Source: Zygnema cylindricum (lineage: Eukaryota > Streptophyta > Zygnematophyceae > Zygnematales > Zygnemataceae). Taken from it: 64,000 nt of DNA. The stretch covers positions 100,001 to 164,000 of the forward strand of contig JBBHKE010000485.1 in NCBI GenBank assembly GCA_037447655.1, read 5' to 3'. Every line of letters begins with the position of its first letter. Positions within the stretch are counted from its first letter, which is position 1. A model generated the notes under the pieces. That model did no database searches and was not told the DNA's origin. It saw nothing but the letters and a program-made list of their open reading frames with translations. Both the position numbers and the translations under genes were made by a program. Shown here in pieces: positions 1 through 10,764 of the stretch.

Positions 1-399
1 TAACCCATTTTGTTCCGGGTTATATGGTACAGTTTTTTGGTGCTACACTCTCTCATCTCTCAGATATTCCTCAAACTGGTTAGAGGTATAATCCCCCCTA
101 TTATCTCTCCTTATCCTATTAATGGGGGTTTCATGCAACTTCTCACTCCAGGTTTTACATTCATTGAAGTAAGTTTATGATTCAGACTTTGTTTTCTGAA
201 AGTAGACTCTAGAGTATGTAGACCACTCATCGATTATTGTCATCATAAACCTCTTTCCTCCAACCAAAGGTACTTTTGCAGGTCCCCAAATATCAGTGTG
301 GACCAAGTCTAACACTTTCTCACCTCTATATGTGGCGGCTTTGGGAAAAGGAAGTCTGTGAGCCTTACCTTGAGCACAACCACTAGAATCATCCATCAT
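1..399 (-). pseudogene. Copia integrase core fragment of element A
   Basis: The minus strand at 175-399 encodes the end of the integrase zinc region (CAQGKAHRLPFPKA) and the start of the catalytic core (LDLVHTDIWGP, first Asp of the D,D,E triad), followed by a SRVYFQKTKSE block. Bases 1-174 continue the core in shifted frames and resemble the same stretch of element D near 59.6-59.7 kb. The core is therefore broken by at least one frame change and is cut by the window edge. Confidence 0.8.
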
Positions 400-1458
400 T
401 TAATTATCCCCAAACTGAATGCCTTCTACTACCCCAAGCTTTTTCACTTCCTTCAACCTATCAAAATGCACATGCCCCAACCGCTTATGCCAAATCATCA
501 ACTTAGGAACACCAACATTATAAGCATTCTTCTTTTCATTACTCAGGTTAAGCCTAAACATTCCTTGGCTACCGTTATTTGCCGTGAAGTAAACTTCATC
601 CCCATACTTAACTGTAAAGACTCCCTTTTTAGTGAAGGTATCAAACTCCTTGTCATCTAGCACAGACATAGAGACAAGATTTTTACTCAGCTGAGGAATG
701 TAGAGTACATCTGAGAATGTAAGTATAGAAGTCTTACCCTCCACTAAGACTTTCAGATCTAATGACCCCACTAGATCTGTAGTAACCACTCTCCCATCCC
801 CATACTCTATCTCTACGGTAGGGATCTTTCTTAGCTTAGTGAAGAGTTCTTTATCACGACACATATGCAAGGATGCACCTGAGTCGATAATCCATCCTTC
901 CTCTAGAGCTTCCCTAATTGCTCCAACGGTACACTTCTGTTTCCGAGGGATCTCCTTTTCCTCGAGGCTCTCCTCAAGAAGAAGCTCCCCATCCTCCTCA
1001 GAGGACTCATCCTCGGTTTCTCCTGTCACTTTTGTAGCCACAAGTGCCTTTTTATTCCCTCCGGAAGAATCCCCTCCACGGTTCTCTTGGAGCCTCAGCT
1101 CCGCCAGCTTGACACAATCTGCGATGAAGAGTCCCCGCTTTTTGCAAAAATGACAAAGACCCTTTGGGGGCCTCGGTCCCCCAGAATGATCCCTTTCCCC
1201 TTTGTAAGGATTCTTCGGGTCCTTCCCCCATCGGTCCCCTCCTGCTGCTAGAGCTTGAATGCTCTTCCCTCCTCTCCTATTCTCCATTGTGTTTTCCTGC
1301 ACAAGTATCATCCTGACCACTGTGTTCCATTTCCATGAACTATCAAGCATTTCCTGTATTCGATACACTATGTTCTCGAACTCATCTAGCAACTTCATGA
1401 TAAGAGTGTTAACTTTCATTTTCATTGTACCTGTCCACCCGACACTTTCCATCTCCAT
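400..1458 (-). pseudogene. Copia Gag C-terminus, zinc knuckle, protease and pre-integrase (element A)
   Basis: A 352-residue open stretch. In order it holds the Gag C-terminal part (LLDEFENIVYRIQEML), a knuckle of the CX2CX4-type (CHFCKKRGLFIADC, with Ile where the usual His would stand, so it is probably damaged), a Glu/Asp-rich linker, the aspartic protease motif WIIDSGASLHMC, and the pre-integrase block WHKRLGHVHFDRL. It would be part of a single Gag-Pol polyprotein that packages RNA, matures itself and integrates cDNA. The frame differs from both the upstream Gag piece (1409-1867) and the downstream integrase piece, so it is not expressible as one protein. Confidence 0.85.
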
Positions 1459-1970
1459 TACGGTAATCTAACTTTCCTCCTTTGTAAGTGTAACTCACTA
1501 GCTTTTGCTCAGCCAACTGGAGCTCCTGAATAGTTCCAGCTCTATAAATCTCCACCAAACTCACCCAAAACTCCTCGGCCTTGTAAATGTGAAGATGAGG
1601 AGTGGCCAAAGCTTGAGTGAGGTGCCTCTGAATAAAGTTCTTAGCAGCCATGTTTACATCCTCCCACATTTGAGTATCGTTCTCTGCGGTCTTACCGATC
1701 TCTGCTCCCGGTACTGTGGCAATAGGAGTGAGGGGTGTCTCCTTCCCTTTCCCTTTTTCGGAAACATTGTTGTCCCCATCATCTGCCTCCTCCGCTGAGG
1801 CAGCCGTTGCTGCAGGAAATCTTACTCCTCCAAATCCTGCTGGAGTTCCCGAAGGTGGACGTTTCATTGTCCACTAACGATAACCCAGTATAGTTTTTGG
1901 CACAAAGCCCCCATCATCATAGCTTCCCAATAGATGAACCTAGATCCATTCAAGGTGAGCACCCTACATG
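1409..1970 (-). pseudogene. Copia Gag N-terminal region (element A)
   Basis: The stretch at 1409-1867 encodes Gag helices such as MWEDVNMAAKNFIQRHLTQ and FWVSLVEIYRAGTIQELQLA, matching the Gag of element D (LWMALIEMYRSGTIQQQQLA). Upstream, between 1868 and 1970, the first Gag residues after the primer-binding site are recognisable (VMGPP) but are followed by stops. Gag forms the virus-like particle in the cytoplasm. The reading frame is broken, so this is a remnant. Confidence 0.75.
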
Positions 1971-1985
1971 GGTGGGCCCATAACA
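1971..1985 (-). promoter_or_regulatory. Primer-binding site, half-tRNA-iMet type (element A)
   Basis: Directly inside the LTR, the minus strand reads TGTTATGGGCCCACC. Except for the first base it is complementary to the anticodon stem-loop region of plant initiator tRNA-Met (GGUGGGCCCAUAACC) rather than to the 3' end of the tRNA. The same site is present in elements D and E. Confidence 0.75.
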
Positions 1986-2726
1986 TGCAGTTATGTGTCC
2001 TCCATTGAACTACATAATTCACGAAGCCTCTAGATAGCATTTAGCTAGCCCATTTCAAGCCACAACCACTGCTTCCCAAGAAGGCAAACTGACAATTTGA
2101 CAACACCCGTGTGCATCATGGACTCCTTTGAGTGCGTTGCAAAAAGAATCACTGAAAACGGCCAAGCAGCCGATTAGATATGAGGCAACAAAGGTGCCTA
2201 CTTTTATACAAGCTCTCTAGGATAGAGGTGCTATCTACCCAAATCCTCTAAGTCTTAAACCCCACTCACATCCCCTATCTACTGAAGTACGCTCCAATCA
2301 AGGGATTGTAAAGTATCAAAAAAGTAGAGTGGCCAATGTACTTTCTGTACGACCTTCGTACGACAAAGTCATGGAGTGGACTTGTGTCGTCGTTTGAATT
2401 GTCTTTATGTCATCCGAGATCCCTGCTGCTCATTTCAATCCTGTCGCGTATCGCTGGGTCACATCATGTTACGCCACGTCCAAAAACTGCCAAATTGACC
2501 ATACAACGACCTTGGCAACGATTAGCGCTCTCAGATGAAAACCGGCTTTTGATTTACCACGTTGAAATAAATGTTTGATTCGTTTTTTTTGTGTGGCGGA
2601 TTTAATGAATGCACTGAATTTTATACGTCTCTATGTTACCTATTTACAAGGGTGTTAATCGGATTAAGGTTCAATTCAATGTTTAAATAAACATCGCACC
2701 CCATGTGATGTAACAAACTTCTACTA

Positions 2727-2797
2727 TAGACCGGTTAGAGCTGACTGCTACGCCTCGCTCTGCCAGTCAAAGGTTTGATTCGTGCCGAACTCAACCT
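2727..2797 (+). other. tRNA-like segment, antisense to element A, in LTR U3
   Basis: On the plus strand a GGTTAGAGCTGAC block (A-box-like) is followed about 38 bp later by AGGTTTGATTCGTGCC (B-box-like). It lies about 205-275 bp from the LTR start, the same place as the clearer tRNA-like segments of the other LTRs in this window. This copy is the most degraded. Confidence 0.45.
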
Positions 2798-2846
2798 TTT
2801 GTTGAGAGTGACTTAGGTCACTCTTAAGTCTTGCCTATGCATCTGA

Positions 2847-2932
2847 GGCAGCCATGGCTCCACCACCTTCTCTATCCTTCAGTGACTACAACAAGTATGG
2901 GGTCTAAAGGGAAGAGGTGGAGGAAGGCTGCC
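2847..2932. other. LTR hairpin (element A)
   Basis: An imperfect inverted repeat: GGCAGCC and CTCCACC on one arm pair with GGTGGAG and GGCTGCC on the other, around a loop containing CAGTGACTACAACAAGT. The loop is conserved in the LTRs of D and of the 39-kb fragment, while the arms differ but still pair. Confidence 0.65.
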
Positions 2933-3525
2933 TGCGCTTTGCTTTTCCTGTTTTTACTAATGTAGACCTAGAAAATACCTTCTAAATCTAATAATTTCAA
3001 CATATTCTTCCCCATTTTCTAATCTTAGCGCCAAGATTTGAACTCCATGAAGCTTTTTCACCCATGCTTTGTAGTGTTTGAAGTGAGTAAACACTTCACT
3101 TTTATATTGCATGAAGTAAACTTTGGTGTACTTGGAGTAGTCATTGGTAAATGTAATCATGTAGTGGACGCCTCTAGCTAAAGCCTCTCCAATCTGTGTT
3201 CGGTTTTTTAAAGAAATAACAATCTATGGATCTTGCCAAGTGAACAACCATCACATGATTTTAAAGGATGAGAACCGAGAGAAACTCCATCAACTTTTAC
3301 CGAATTCACAATTTTCTTAAGAACATTATAATTCATATGTCCCAATCTTTTATGCCAGAACTAATTATCAGTTGGACAATGGAATAGAGAACATTATTTT
3401 ATTTAAAATCATCAATATTTTGTTCATTTTGCTAGCATCTCTAGTTCTTGTAACTGCTACTTTTCTTTTCTTGCTAAGAACTAGTCTACCTCATTTCACA
3501 ATGACTTTTAAGCTTTTCTTCTCCA

Positions 3526-4149
3526 CTAAGGATGTAGAGAAAAGTTTCTTATTAAAGTCTGGATCATACAAAACATTGTGAAGGGTTCTCTCTTCCGATT
3601 TTCCCCCACATCTACAATAAAAGATACATCAAGCAGAGCTGAGGTTTGAGCACTCATGCCACAAGCATAGTAGATACTCCTTGGAGACGTTTGTTGCAGA
3701 TTCGTAAAAGCCGCCTTGTTCGAACACATGTGGGCAAACGCTCCCGTGTCCATGATCCATCCTGCATCCTTCAGACCCTCTATGACTACCGCCATAGCAA
3801 ATAACTCTGCATCGTTTGGGTCATTGAAGCTCAAAGACTCATCTGCATCAGTTGCAGAAGCTGAAAACATAGCATTTCCACGGGTAGGATTCCCATAAAA
3901 GCCTTTGTGATATTGGCTTTGCTGCCAACGTGGCCTGTATAAACTTGGTCTTATTAGCATTTTTAAGTTTAGGACAGTACTTGTATCGATGACCCTTATG
4001 AGATTAATAAAAAAAAGTAGTAGAAGATGGCCCATTTTGTCTCTGATTAAACTGATTCTGATTTTAGATAAACTAATTCCTATTCTCATTAAATTGATTT
4101 CTTTTGTCAAAGTTTGTGGGAAAAGCTTCAACCTTTCCTTCTCCTTCAA
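3526..4149 (-). pseudogene. Copia protease region (element B)
   Basis: An open stretch of 207 residues with AGWIMDTGAFAHMCSN near residue 130, which is the copia aspartic protease active site (DTG). It is followed by beta-strand-like sequence (CGMSAQTSALLDVSFIVDVG). The segment between Gag and protease is Lys/Asn-rich with no intact CCHC motif. The open frame ends before the integrase zinc region, which lies further down in another frame. Confidence 0.75.
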
Positions 4150-4768
4150 GGTGTTTAGTATTAGTGTCTTCCTCCAATATAATATTATACGCTAACTGAA
4201 ATGACCAGCTAGTTTTATCATGACTCTTTAACTCAATAGACACACCGTTCATGCTACTAATAAGACCTCTAATAAGCACAACTGCTGGTTGAAAATCAAG
4301 ATATGACCCCCCAGCAAAAGAGTGAGCATCAATGAGTGAACGAAAATTGTCACAATACTCGACCATAGTTCTGCTTGAGTATTTGGTTCCCCAAATTTTT
4401 CCAGCCACCAAGTGCTCCTCTTGAACAGTCGCTTTCTCAAAAGCGGATTTCAGTGATGTCCAAATCTCGCTCGCCTTCTTCATTTTCAGTCGAGACATGA
4501 CCAAAATTTATAAAATACAAATAATTAGATTGTTCCATGCCATTGAATTCTTTTTCGCCCAAGTTGGATCTGTTTCATCAAGGGAGTCATCGAAGACCCC
4601 CAATAAGTCAACAGTTTCAAACGAAAATTCAACCATCGTCGCCCGATACGTATACTTTTGGCCATGGAAGTTAGGAATTCTTGACGAAAGACCAATAACT
4701 TGTTGTTCTACAACCACCGTTGCAGGAGGAGAACCAGAAGTAGTAGTGGAAGTAGACATGAAAAACAA
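4073..4768 (-). pseudogene. Copia Gag (element B), two frames
   Basis: The N-terminal piece (4508-4768) contains a Gly/Ser/Thr-rich start and PNFHGQKYTYRATMVEFSFE. The second piece (4073-4504) contains the typical copia Gag stretch MKKASEIWTSLKSAFEKAT and RTMVEYCDNFRSLIDA. The frame change between them at about 4505 and the lack of a zinc knuckle downstream indicate a decayed gene. Confidence 0.75.
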
Positions 4769-5720
4769 CAGAATCTATCAAAACACCTACTCAACAGCCA
4801 ACTTTGATCTAACACAAAATATGACTCAAAAAAACAATATGCCTCAAATTTTTCACAGTGATACACAATCCATTAAACTGACAATTAGAAAAAGTGCAGT
4901 TTAAATGACTCAGTAAACCATAAGATATGATGTCTGGAAGTTTCCCAAAAATTGCCTTTAGAAAATCATATTTCCAAAACTTGATTTTACAAAATTGGCT
5001 AAGTCCTAAAATATATACTCACACTGGGTATCTTTTTTTCACACTAATTCGGGTGACCGTACTATAAAACTCGCCGACTCACGACAAAGTATCCAGCTTG
5101 TGCTTTACTGTACCATGAGTACCTCTAAAAACCTAATAAATGAAACACAACTTTTAATTACACTAAACTACAAACCAATGTTATTCATTATTTTCAGATG
5201 GCGAACCGTAAAAAATGTTCTTGGTGCTTAGTCACGGTGGTCGATAAAGTCTAGCCCACTGTCGTTGTGTTGTACGAAGATTGTGAGTGATTCGTCACTT
5301 GTGGTCCCACCTGAATCACGCATTGTCACTTGTTGTCCCACATGAATTATGCTTGTGGTGTTAGGTGAATTTAATCCGTTGACACGATTTGAAATCAATG
5401 ATCATAAAACGTACCATACCAACCATTTTCAAAATATCCGGACGTTTTCAATCAACGATTATGGAAATGTCCCGTACCATACATTTCCAACATATCCGTA
5501 TGATTCCAAAAAATGGCTTAACATATGTTTTCCGAAATATCCGGACCAGATTCCGTCTGTGTGATTCGGCGATTCCTATTGTCTGTTGCGTGACACATGT
5601 CAACGCGCCACTTCTTAAAACTTCCATAGGTACAATACACTCTATTGTAATTTTTCTACTATAATCCTAATTAAAGTAAGTATTACATAAAACTACCTTG
5701 AAAATATTATAAGTCATTTT
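4769..5720. other. Non-coding stretch, nothing recognised
   Basis: AT-rich sequence upstream of Gag of element B that may include its lost 5' LTR, since no TG..CA pair could be matched. There are short reiterations of CCATACCATACATTTCC-like words near 5400-5520. Short open frames here look accidental. Confidence 0.4.
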
Positions 5721-5730
5721 NNNNNNNNNN
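5721..5730. other. Assembly gap (10 N)
   Basis: Ten undetermined bases. The true gap length is unknown, so structure across it should not be trusted. Confidence 0.99.
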
Positions 5731-5999
5731 TAAAGTAAGTACCCAGGAGCCATCTTAGAACGTAGCAGCGGCGGAAAGGGGAGAGGGAGAGTTTGATAGT
5801 GAAAATAGAGTGGAAAAAATCTTACTCCGTACTGTTTTGACCATACTTTACTTTCTATAAATTTTTTATTAAGAAAACTGATGGAAATACATATAAAAAT
5901 ACCGTTTATCCCGCCTTTTTCATCTCTTTAGCTTTAACCCATAGGTACCGACTTTCAAGAACTTATACACTGCAGTGTTCACTCGCACTGCACAACTTT

Positions 6000-6660
6000 A
6001 TGACGGTTGAAGACGACTATGAAATTGGTGACGCCAACAAAAACAACGACAGTTTGTAGACGTCGACATTTTTGTAATTTTGTGACATGGTAGATGTTTA
6101 GGGTTTTGTAACATTTTGACGTCACGCTCACTTGTGACGTCACATATTCAAGAACTTTCAGCCATGGATACCCAATTTCGATTTCTCTACTTTTTCCGCC
6201 CTATTTGCCATAAAAATATACATAAAGGTAGTCAAAAGAATTATTTTTTAAATATCTTTCATTTCATACCAGTTTTGTCATGCCTCATTCTAAAAAAGGT
6301 GAGATAAAAGTGATAGTTTGAGAGGGAGAGGGGAAAGGCGGCGACGATGCAAGATTCTACCGAGGACCCATGAATGAAATTGGAGGTCCAAGACCCCTAC
6401 AGATTTTTTTCCGTACATCCTTGTCTTTTCCGTACATACACGTGACGGGCAGAGAGAAAAATAGGGAGTACTCTCCCTCGTCCTAAAATTTTCCCACTCG
6501 TGTGGCGCGTGAGTGGGACATTATTCATTCGTTGTTTGGGCGGTACTTTCTCTGAAATCAGGTGGCGAGGTGATTTTTGATGAAGTTTTTTGACGAGCAA
6601 GATTCTCTTGCTCGGGGGTCGAAAAAAGGAAAACGCCAAAATGCGTTCACATGACGACAA
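6000..6660. repeat. Dispersed repeat, inverted copy at 18.05-18.65 kb
   Basis: Two blocks here occur in reverse complement near 18.1-18.2 and 18.46-18.56 kb. One contains TGACGTCACGCTCACTTGTG next to a TTTGTGACATGGTAGATG word; the other contains GGGAGAGTACTCC next to a CCGTCAC..TGTATGTA word. No coding potential was recognised. It is probably a non-autonomous DNA element or a piece of one. Confidence 0.5.
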
Positions 6661-6719
6661 ACATGAAGTACATTCAATCTATCGACTTGAAGATTGCTAT
6701 ACTTTTGAATAATTGATTT

Positions 6720-6832
6720 GTTTGTACGGTTAAAGTTTTTCTCCTACGGAACTGCGTTTTCGGTGAAAACGACAGATTAAAGTCGATACTTTAATACATG
6801 GAGACGTACCCTTATACAACGAGGATAAAGGA
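6720..6832. repeat. End of an element related to H
   Basis: The stretch from TTGTACGGTTAAAGTTTTTC to GGAGACGTACCCTT matches the right end of element H at 63.18-63.27 kb (ending GAGACGCACCCT). It suggests a second, degraded copy whose other end was not found. Confidence 0.45.
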
Positions 6833-7180
6833 CATTTCAAGTGGTCCTAGAAATGATCCGTTGGCATCAGCAGCAAGCGCCAGCGAGGCAATAACCTGGC
6901 AATATACATGGCAATAACCTTAGGCGGCAGAAGTGCCGCAATTGGTCATAATATTATGACAGGTCATCATTGGACCACAGGTGGTCCCTACGAGATCATA
7001 TTTCAAACGAAACCAGAATCAGTACAGGTCAATAGAGCGAAAGATAATATTGAATCCAAATCGCCTGAAGCATACGGCGATCAATTTTATATCGAGGAAA
7101 TTCCCACAAGTTTTTTTAATTGACAAAAATCAATAGCGACGATATTCTATTAGATGTATAGCGTAAAGCTCCGGTAGGAG

Positions 7181-7796
7181 TGTTATTTTTAGACGATCTT
7201 TAGCGATCCATTGATTGTGACAAAAGTATCGATTCACATATACGCGACGTGACGTGAGAAATTAGAGCGTACTCAATTGAGCCAAATGTTTACATGTTTG
7301 ATTTAATGCTTACATACGGAATTACATTAGACAGATGTGCGAAAATTCTTGGTGGAAACATTGTGTGTACACACAGTTTGATTCGACCACATTTTGAGTA
7401 CAGTTAGTGTAGATTCTCTTGTGATAGAATACAAAAGGCATTACAGAACAGACACCGAAAAAATACTTCATCGATCAATTTAGCAAAGCAAGTCAGTCAT
7501 AGAGAGTAAGACAAATACTAGAATAATTTGGCTTTATTAAAAATTCTTTTGTAATGTTTTGTCCTAAACGGACCATTAATATAAGCTACGTCTTTACTTT
7601 GTCAGCTTTTGTCGTGTGATACATATCTCTCCATACTCTACATTTTTATATCTCTATCTATTTTACATGACTCCCTAAGCCCTTTTGCGTGTTTCATCTG
7701 TGGGGGGTCTAAGTGATATGTCGTTACGGGGAACTCTCTCCGTTAACTCGGATGACCGACCAGGGGCGACATATTTTAGACCAATGAACAACATAA
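7181..7796. repeat. Dispersed repeat R1, left part (paralogue at 10.77-11.39 kb)
   Basis: About 615 bp, roughly 85 percent identical by eye to 10768-11386. It is interrupted at 7797 by element F and resumes at 9335-9470. It begins TGTTATTTTTAG after a purine run and ends, after the interruption, in CTCCCTACAG, so it might be an old LTR or an intron end. The identity of the parent is unknown. Confidence 0.55.
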
Positions 7797-8363
7797 TATT
7801 GTTTTGGAAAACTATGAACTCTCAGCGATGAAGATAATCTCGTCGTCGGAGTAGCGATGACCAACGACGAAAATTTTTTACCGGCATTACAAGAATTCCA
7901 TGCGAAAATAAATTTCATGCGCACTAAATGCAACACTAAGTTACGGTTGAAAGTCAACGCGAATTTTACAGTCTGGTCGGCGAACATATTCCTTATTGGT
8001 GTAGAAATATTTGGTGGTAAACTGTCCACCAAGTATACTCTGTCGTAGTGCGTAGAAGTGCTTAAAATAGTACTGTACAATTTTTAGCGTAAGTGACAAA
8101 CCAGGGTTATCTGTAGCAGAAGATTGTACTCTAGATTAATTGTACCAGATAGTGGAACCGACAGTACGATAGTGCGCCCACAGTGATCTTATTGGTAGTT
8201 AGGAAATTAGATAGGTGTAGTGGGTATAAATTATGACTTAGACATTTGGAAAATTAACTTGTACAAGTTCACTAAGTAAAGTGACATTTAAGTCTGTCTT
8301 TGTGCGCATGTCACCTTTTTACTGATCAGAGTTTGTGCTTTCATATAGAACACGGCACAAGGT

Positions 8364-8555
8364 CTCTGGTGTGACAACCAGGTAGCCATATCTATCGCAT
8401 CGATCCCAAGTCACCATTTCAAGAGCAAGCATATAGATATACTGCTGCATTTTGTTAGGGAAAAAGTTATTGCTAAAATGATAAAACTCCAATACATGCC
8501 ATATTTGAAGATGGTTGCAAACTTGCTAACAAATGCATTACCCTCTCCAAATTAA
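8364..8555 (+). pseudogene. Copia RNase H C-terminal fragment (element F)
   Basis: The plus strand encodes WCDNQVAISIAS, then HHFKSKHIDILLHFVREK, then MVANLLTNALPSP and a TAA stop at 8553-8555. This is the standard C-terminus of copia pol, with the His-containing KHID block and the VADxLTKALP block. Everything upstream of this point has been deleted up to the 5' LTR. Confidence 0.85.
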
Positions 8556-8601
8556 TATATTGCAGGAAAGCTTGTTATCCAAGTGACTAAGAGTCCAAAG
8601 T

Positions 8602-8611
8602 TTAGGAGGAG
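8602..8611 (+). promoter_or_regulatory. Polypurine tract of element F
   Basis: TTAGGAGGAG lies immediately before the 3' LTR (TGTTG). This is the expected position of the plus-strand primer in copia replication. Confidence 0.7.
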
Positions 8612-9329
8612 TGTTGTTTTGGAAAACTATGGACTCTCAGCGATGAAGATAATCTCGTCGCTGGAGTAACGATGACCAGCGACGAAACAATTTTACCGAC
8701 GTAACAAGAATTTTATGTCACTAAATGCAACACTAAGTAACGATTGAAAGTGAACGCGAATTTCACGGACTGGTCGGCGAACAAATACCTTATTGGTGTA
8801 GAAAAAGATAGTGGTAAACTTACCACAAAGTATACTCTGTCGTAGTGCGTAGTAGTGCTTAAAATAGTACTGTTCAATTTTTAGCGTAAGTGACAAACCA
8901 GGGTAATATGTTGTAGGAGATTGAACTTTTGATTAATTGTACCAGATAGTGGACGCGACCGTAAAATAGTGCGCCCACTGTGATCTTATTGGTAGTTAGG
9001 AAATTAGATAGACGTAATGGTATAAATTAGGACTTAGACATTTAGATAATTAACTTGTACAAGTTCACTAAGTAAAGTGACATTTAAGTCCGTCTTTGTG
9101 TGGATGTCAATTTGTGACTGATCAAAGTTTGTGCTTGAAACTCTATCAGTATACTGTGTTAAGTGTAAGCTCTAAGTGAGCTGTGTTGTATGCCTAAGTG
9201 GCTTTTGTAGTACTAAGTATAAGTTGGTCAAAGTCGGCCATTTGTGTGGTACTTTTTGAATTGCCTTTTGCTGAATTAAATGGGTGACTGTGCAGCTTCT
9301 GGTAGTGTCCTTGTTGCTGCAGATCAACA
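8612..9329 (+). repeat. 3' LTR of element F
   Basis: A 718-bp LTR running from TGTTGTTTTGG to ...GATCAACA, followed by the duplication CATAA. About 540 bp of it match 7797-8340; the remainder has no partner because the 5' LTR is truncated. Confidence 0.8.
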
Positions 9330-9334
9330 CATAA

Positions 9335-10764
9335 GGCGTTCAACAGAACTGAGACGCCGTTTCATCCTGTATGCAAGAGGAGGCGAGTTATCCGATTGAT
9401 CTGTTAGAGACCTCACCAATGAAGATTTTTTGACCATGTGGCTTGGTTCTTTCTCCCTACAGGCCTTTGCCACCCCCCCTCTTACCCTCCCCCTCACTCC
9501 TCCCTCATTATCCCCTCTCCCACATCTTCCCCCTCACCCTCAACCCACTCTTCTTTTCCCTCTCCCTTTCCCCTTTTCTTCTCTTCGCCCCTTCTATTCC
9601 TCACCCTCTTCTCCCCTTTGTGGAAGTGAGTTTTGAGGCGAAAACCCATCAAAGACCGCCCTTCCAAAACCAAAATCTTTCACACTCTCATCCGGTAATG
9701 AATCCGATAGATCCGGTGGATCCTGTAGAACGGGTTGAGGAGCCATGGTTGGAGAAGGATCATTGGAAGATTTCTTTTTTTTTCCCCCTATGGCGGCAAC
9801 CTTGCCACCTTACTACACGAAAAATAGTCATACAAAAAATAGAATCAAAATAAAACGTCAACCGGAAACAAAAACATAATTGAAACTACAAATATTATAA
9901 TATTGTATTGTTTTTGAAGACTTAGTTTTGTACACACAAACTTTAGTGTAGCCATAAATACAATACAAAATGTACGCAAATTAGGAGAGTATTCAGTCGA
10001 CAACGGTTTATGTGATTTGGTACGGACTTACTTGGAGGACCGCGAAGCTATCCGGATGTGGACATACGACGCAATTTTATACAAAGAGTGTCGCAACATT
10101 TAATGCGACGGTACAAAACTTGAAAAGTGCGCAGCGGATTGATTTGTCGAAGCAAATCTGATATCAAAGATTCTTTACGGCCGATGGCGGTACCAACTTT
10201 AGTTGTGGCGTGAGGACAATCGGAAAATATTACAAGGGACTATCCGCGACAAGGAGTTACTGTACGGCATAAGCAAGTCATCTGATGCTAATTAAATGAG
10301 TTACTGTATGGCATAAGCAGGTCGTCTGATGCTTATTAATTTAACGGACGTTTTTGCATATACAAACAAATTAGTGTTGACTTCAAGTAGTGTGAGGAAT
10401 CAACCTGGTTAACTCTTACATTATAGCTTTTACATCTTTTGTTGTTTTGTCAAATGTAGGTGGCTCACAATCGTGTATCATTAGAGCCTTGTAGAACAAA
10501 CATCAATGTGTTAAGTAAAGTAAGGACTTAAAATGTAGTTCTTTAGAGTTGTCGAGTGTAAAAAATGTAGATAAGAAACATGGTTTATAGCCTAGCTTAG
10601 TTGCTTTGAGAAAACATGAGTTTTTGGAGATATCTTGTGTATTGAAGTTGTTAAGTGCTTTGTGTATTTGGTTCGTGTGTTATGTCTTGTTTGAATGTCA
10701 TTTATTTATGGTGGACTATATTCCTCATCGCTGGGGATGCAATAGTTTGGGTGTTTTCCGCGGT
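9335..10764. other. Intergenic stretch with CT-rich tract and a short tandem duplication
   Basis: 9335-9470 is the right part of repeat R1. 9470-9640 is strongly pyrimidine-rich and open in all three frames only because of its composition. 10255-10343 is a tandem duplication of about 44 bp (GTTACTGTACGGCATAAGCA in both units with small differences). No gene was recognised. Confidence 0.5.

Larger units (their letters stand above)
1..3002 (-). mobile_element. Ty1/copia element A, 5' part (runs off the left edge)
   Basis: This is the 5' half of a copia retrotransposon on the minus strand: LTR (1986-3002), primer-binding site (1971-1985), then degraded Gag, protease and the start of integrase. 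The remainder, including reverse transcriptase and the 3' LTR, lies left of the window. Gag, zinc-knuckle, protease and integrase blocks match those of element D (56.2-62.7 kb) in order and wording, so the two belong to one lineage. Its LTR starts inside the integrase sequence of element B, so A inserted into B. The target-site duplication cannot be checked because the other end is missing. Confidence 0.9.
1986..3002 (-). repeat. 5' LTR of copia element A
   Basis: A 1017-bp LTR beginning TGTTGAAATT and ending ...ACTGCA on the minus strand. It aligns with the LTR of element D at its start (TATTTTCTAGGTCTA block), in the hairpin, in the antisense tRNA-like segment and at the end. It supplies promoter and polyadenylation signals in this family, but I could not place the transcription start. 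Confidence 0.8.
3003..4768 (-). mobile_element. Ty1/copia remnant B, interrupted by element A
   Basis: A minus-strand copia relic of a different lineage from A and D. Reading downward from 4768 it contains Gag (4073-4768), the protease motif WIMDTGAFAHMC (3526-4149), a pre-integrase zinc region near 3200-3370 (WHKRLGHMNY ... CDGCSLGKIHRL) and an integrase piece at 3003-3160 (NDYSKYTKVYFMQYKSE, LRLENGEEYV). Parts between the zinc region and the core are lost, and stops and frame changes are frequent. The sequence ends exactly where the LTR of A begins. No LTR or primer-binding site of B could be recognised upstream of 4768. Confidence 0.8.
7797..9329 (+). mobile_element. Copia element F, internally deleted, with target-site duplication CATAA
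   Basis: A plus-strand copia derivative with a truncated 5' LTR (7797-8340), about 270 bp of internal DNA holding the pol C-terminus and polypurine tract, and a full 3' LTR (8612-9329). It is bounded by CATAA at 7792-7796 and 9330-9334. The paralogous repeat at 11.38 kb reads ACATAAGGCG with no insertion and so provides the empty site. The 5' LTR now starts TATTG instead of TGTTG. Confidence 0.85.

Noticed and set aside
6908-7123. 71-codon frame
   Set aside because: Unknown sequence, no homologue recognised, lies among dispersed repeats; coding not supportable.
9430-9853. Overlapping open frames in all three plus-strand frames
   Set aside because: They follow from a C/T-rich tract with few possible stops; no motif, and Ser/Pro/Leu composition only.
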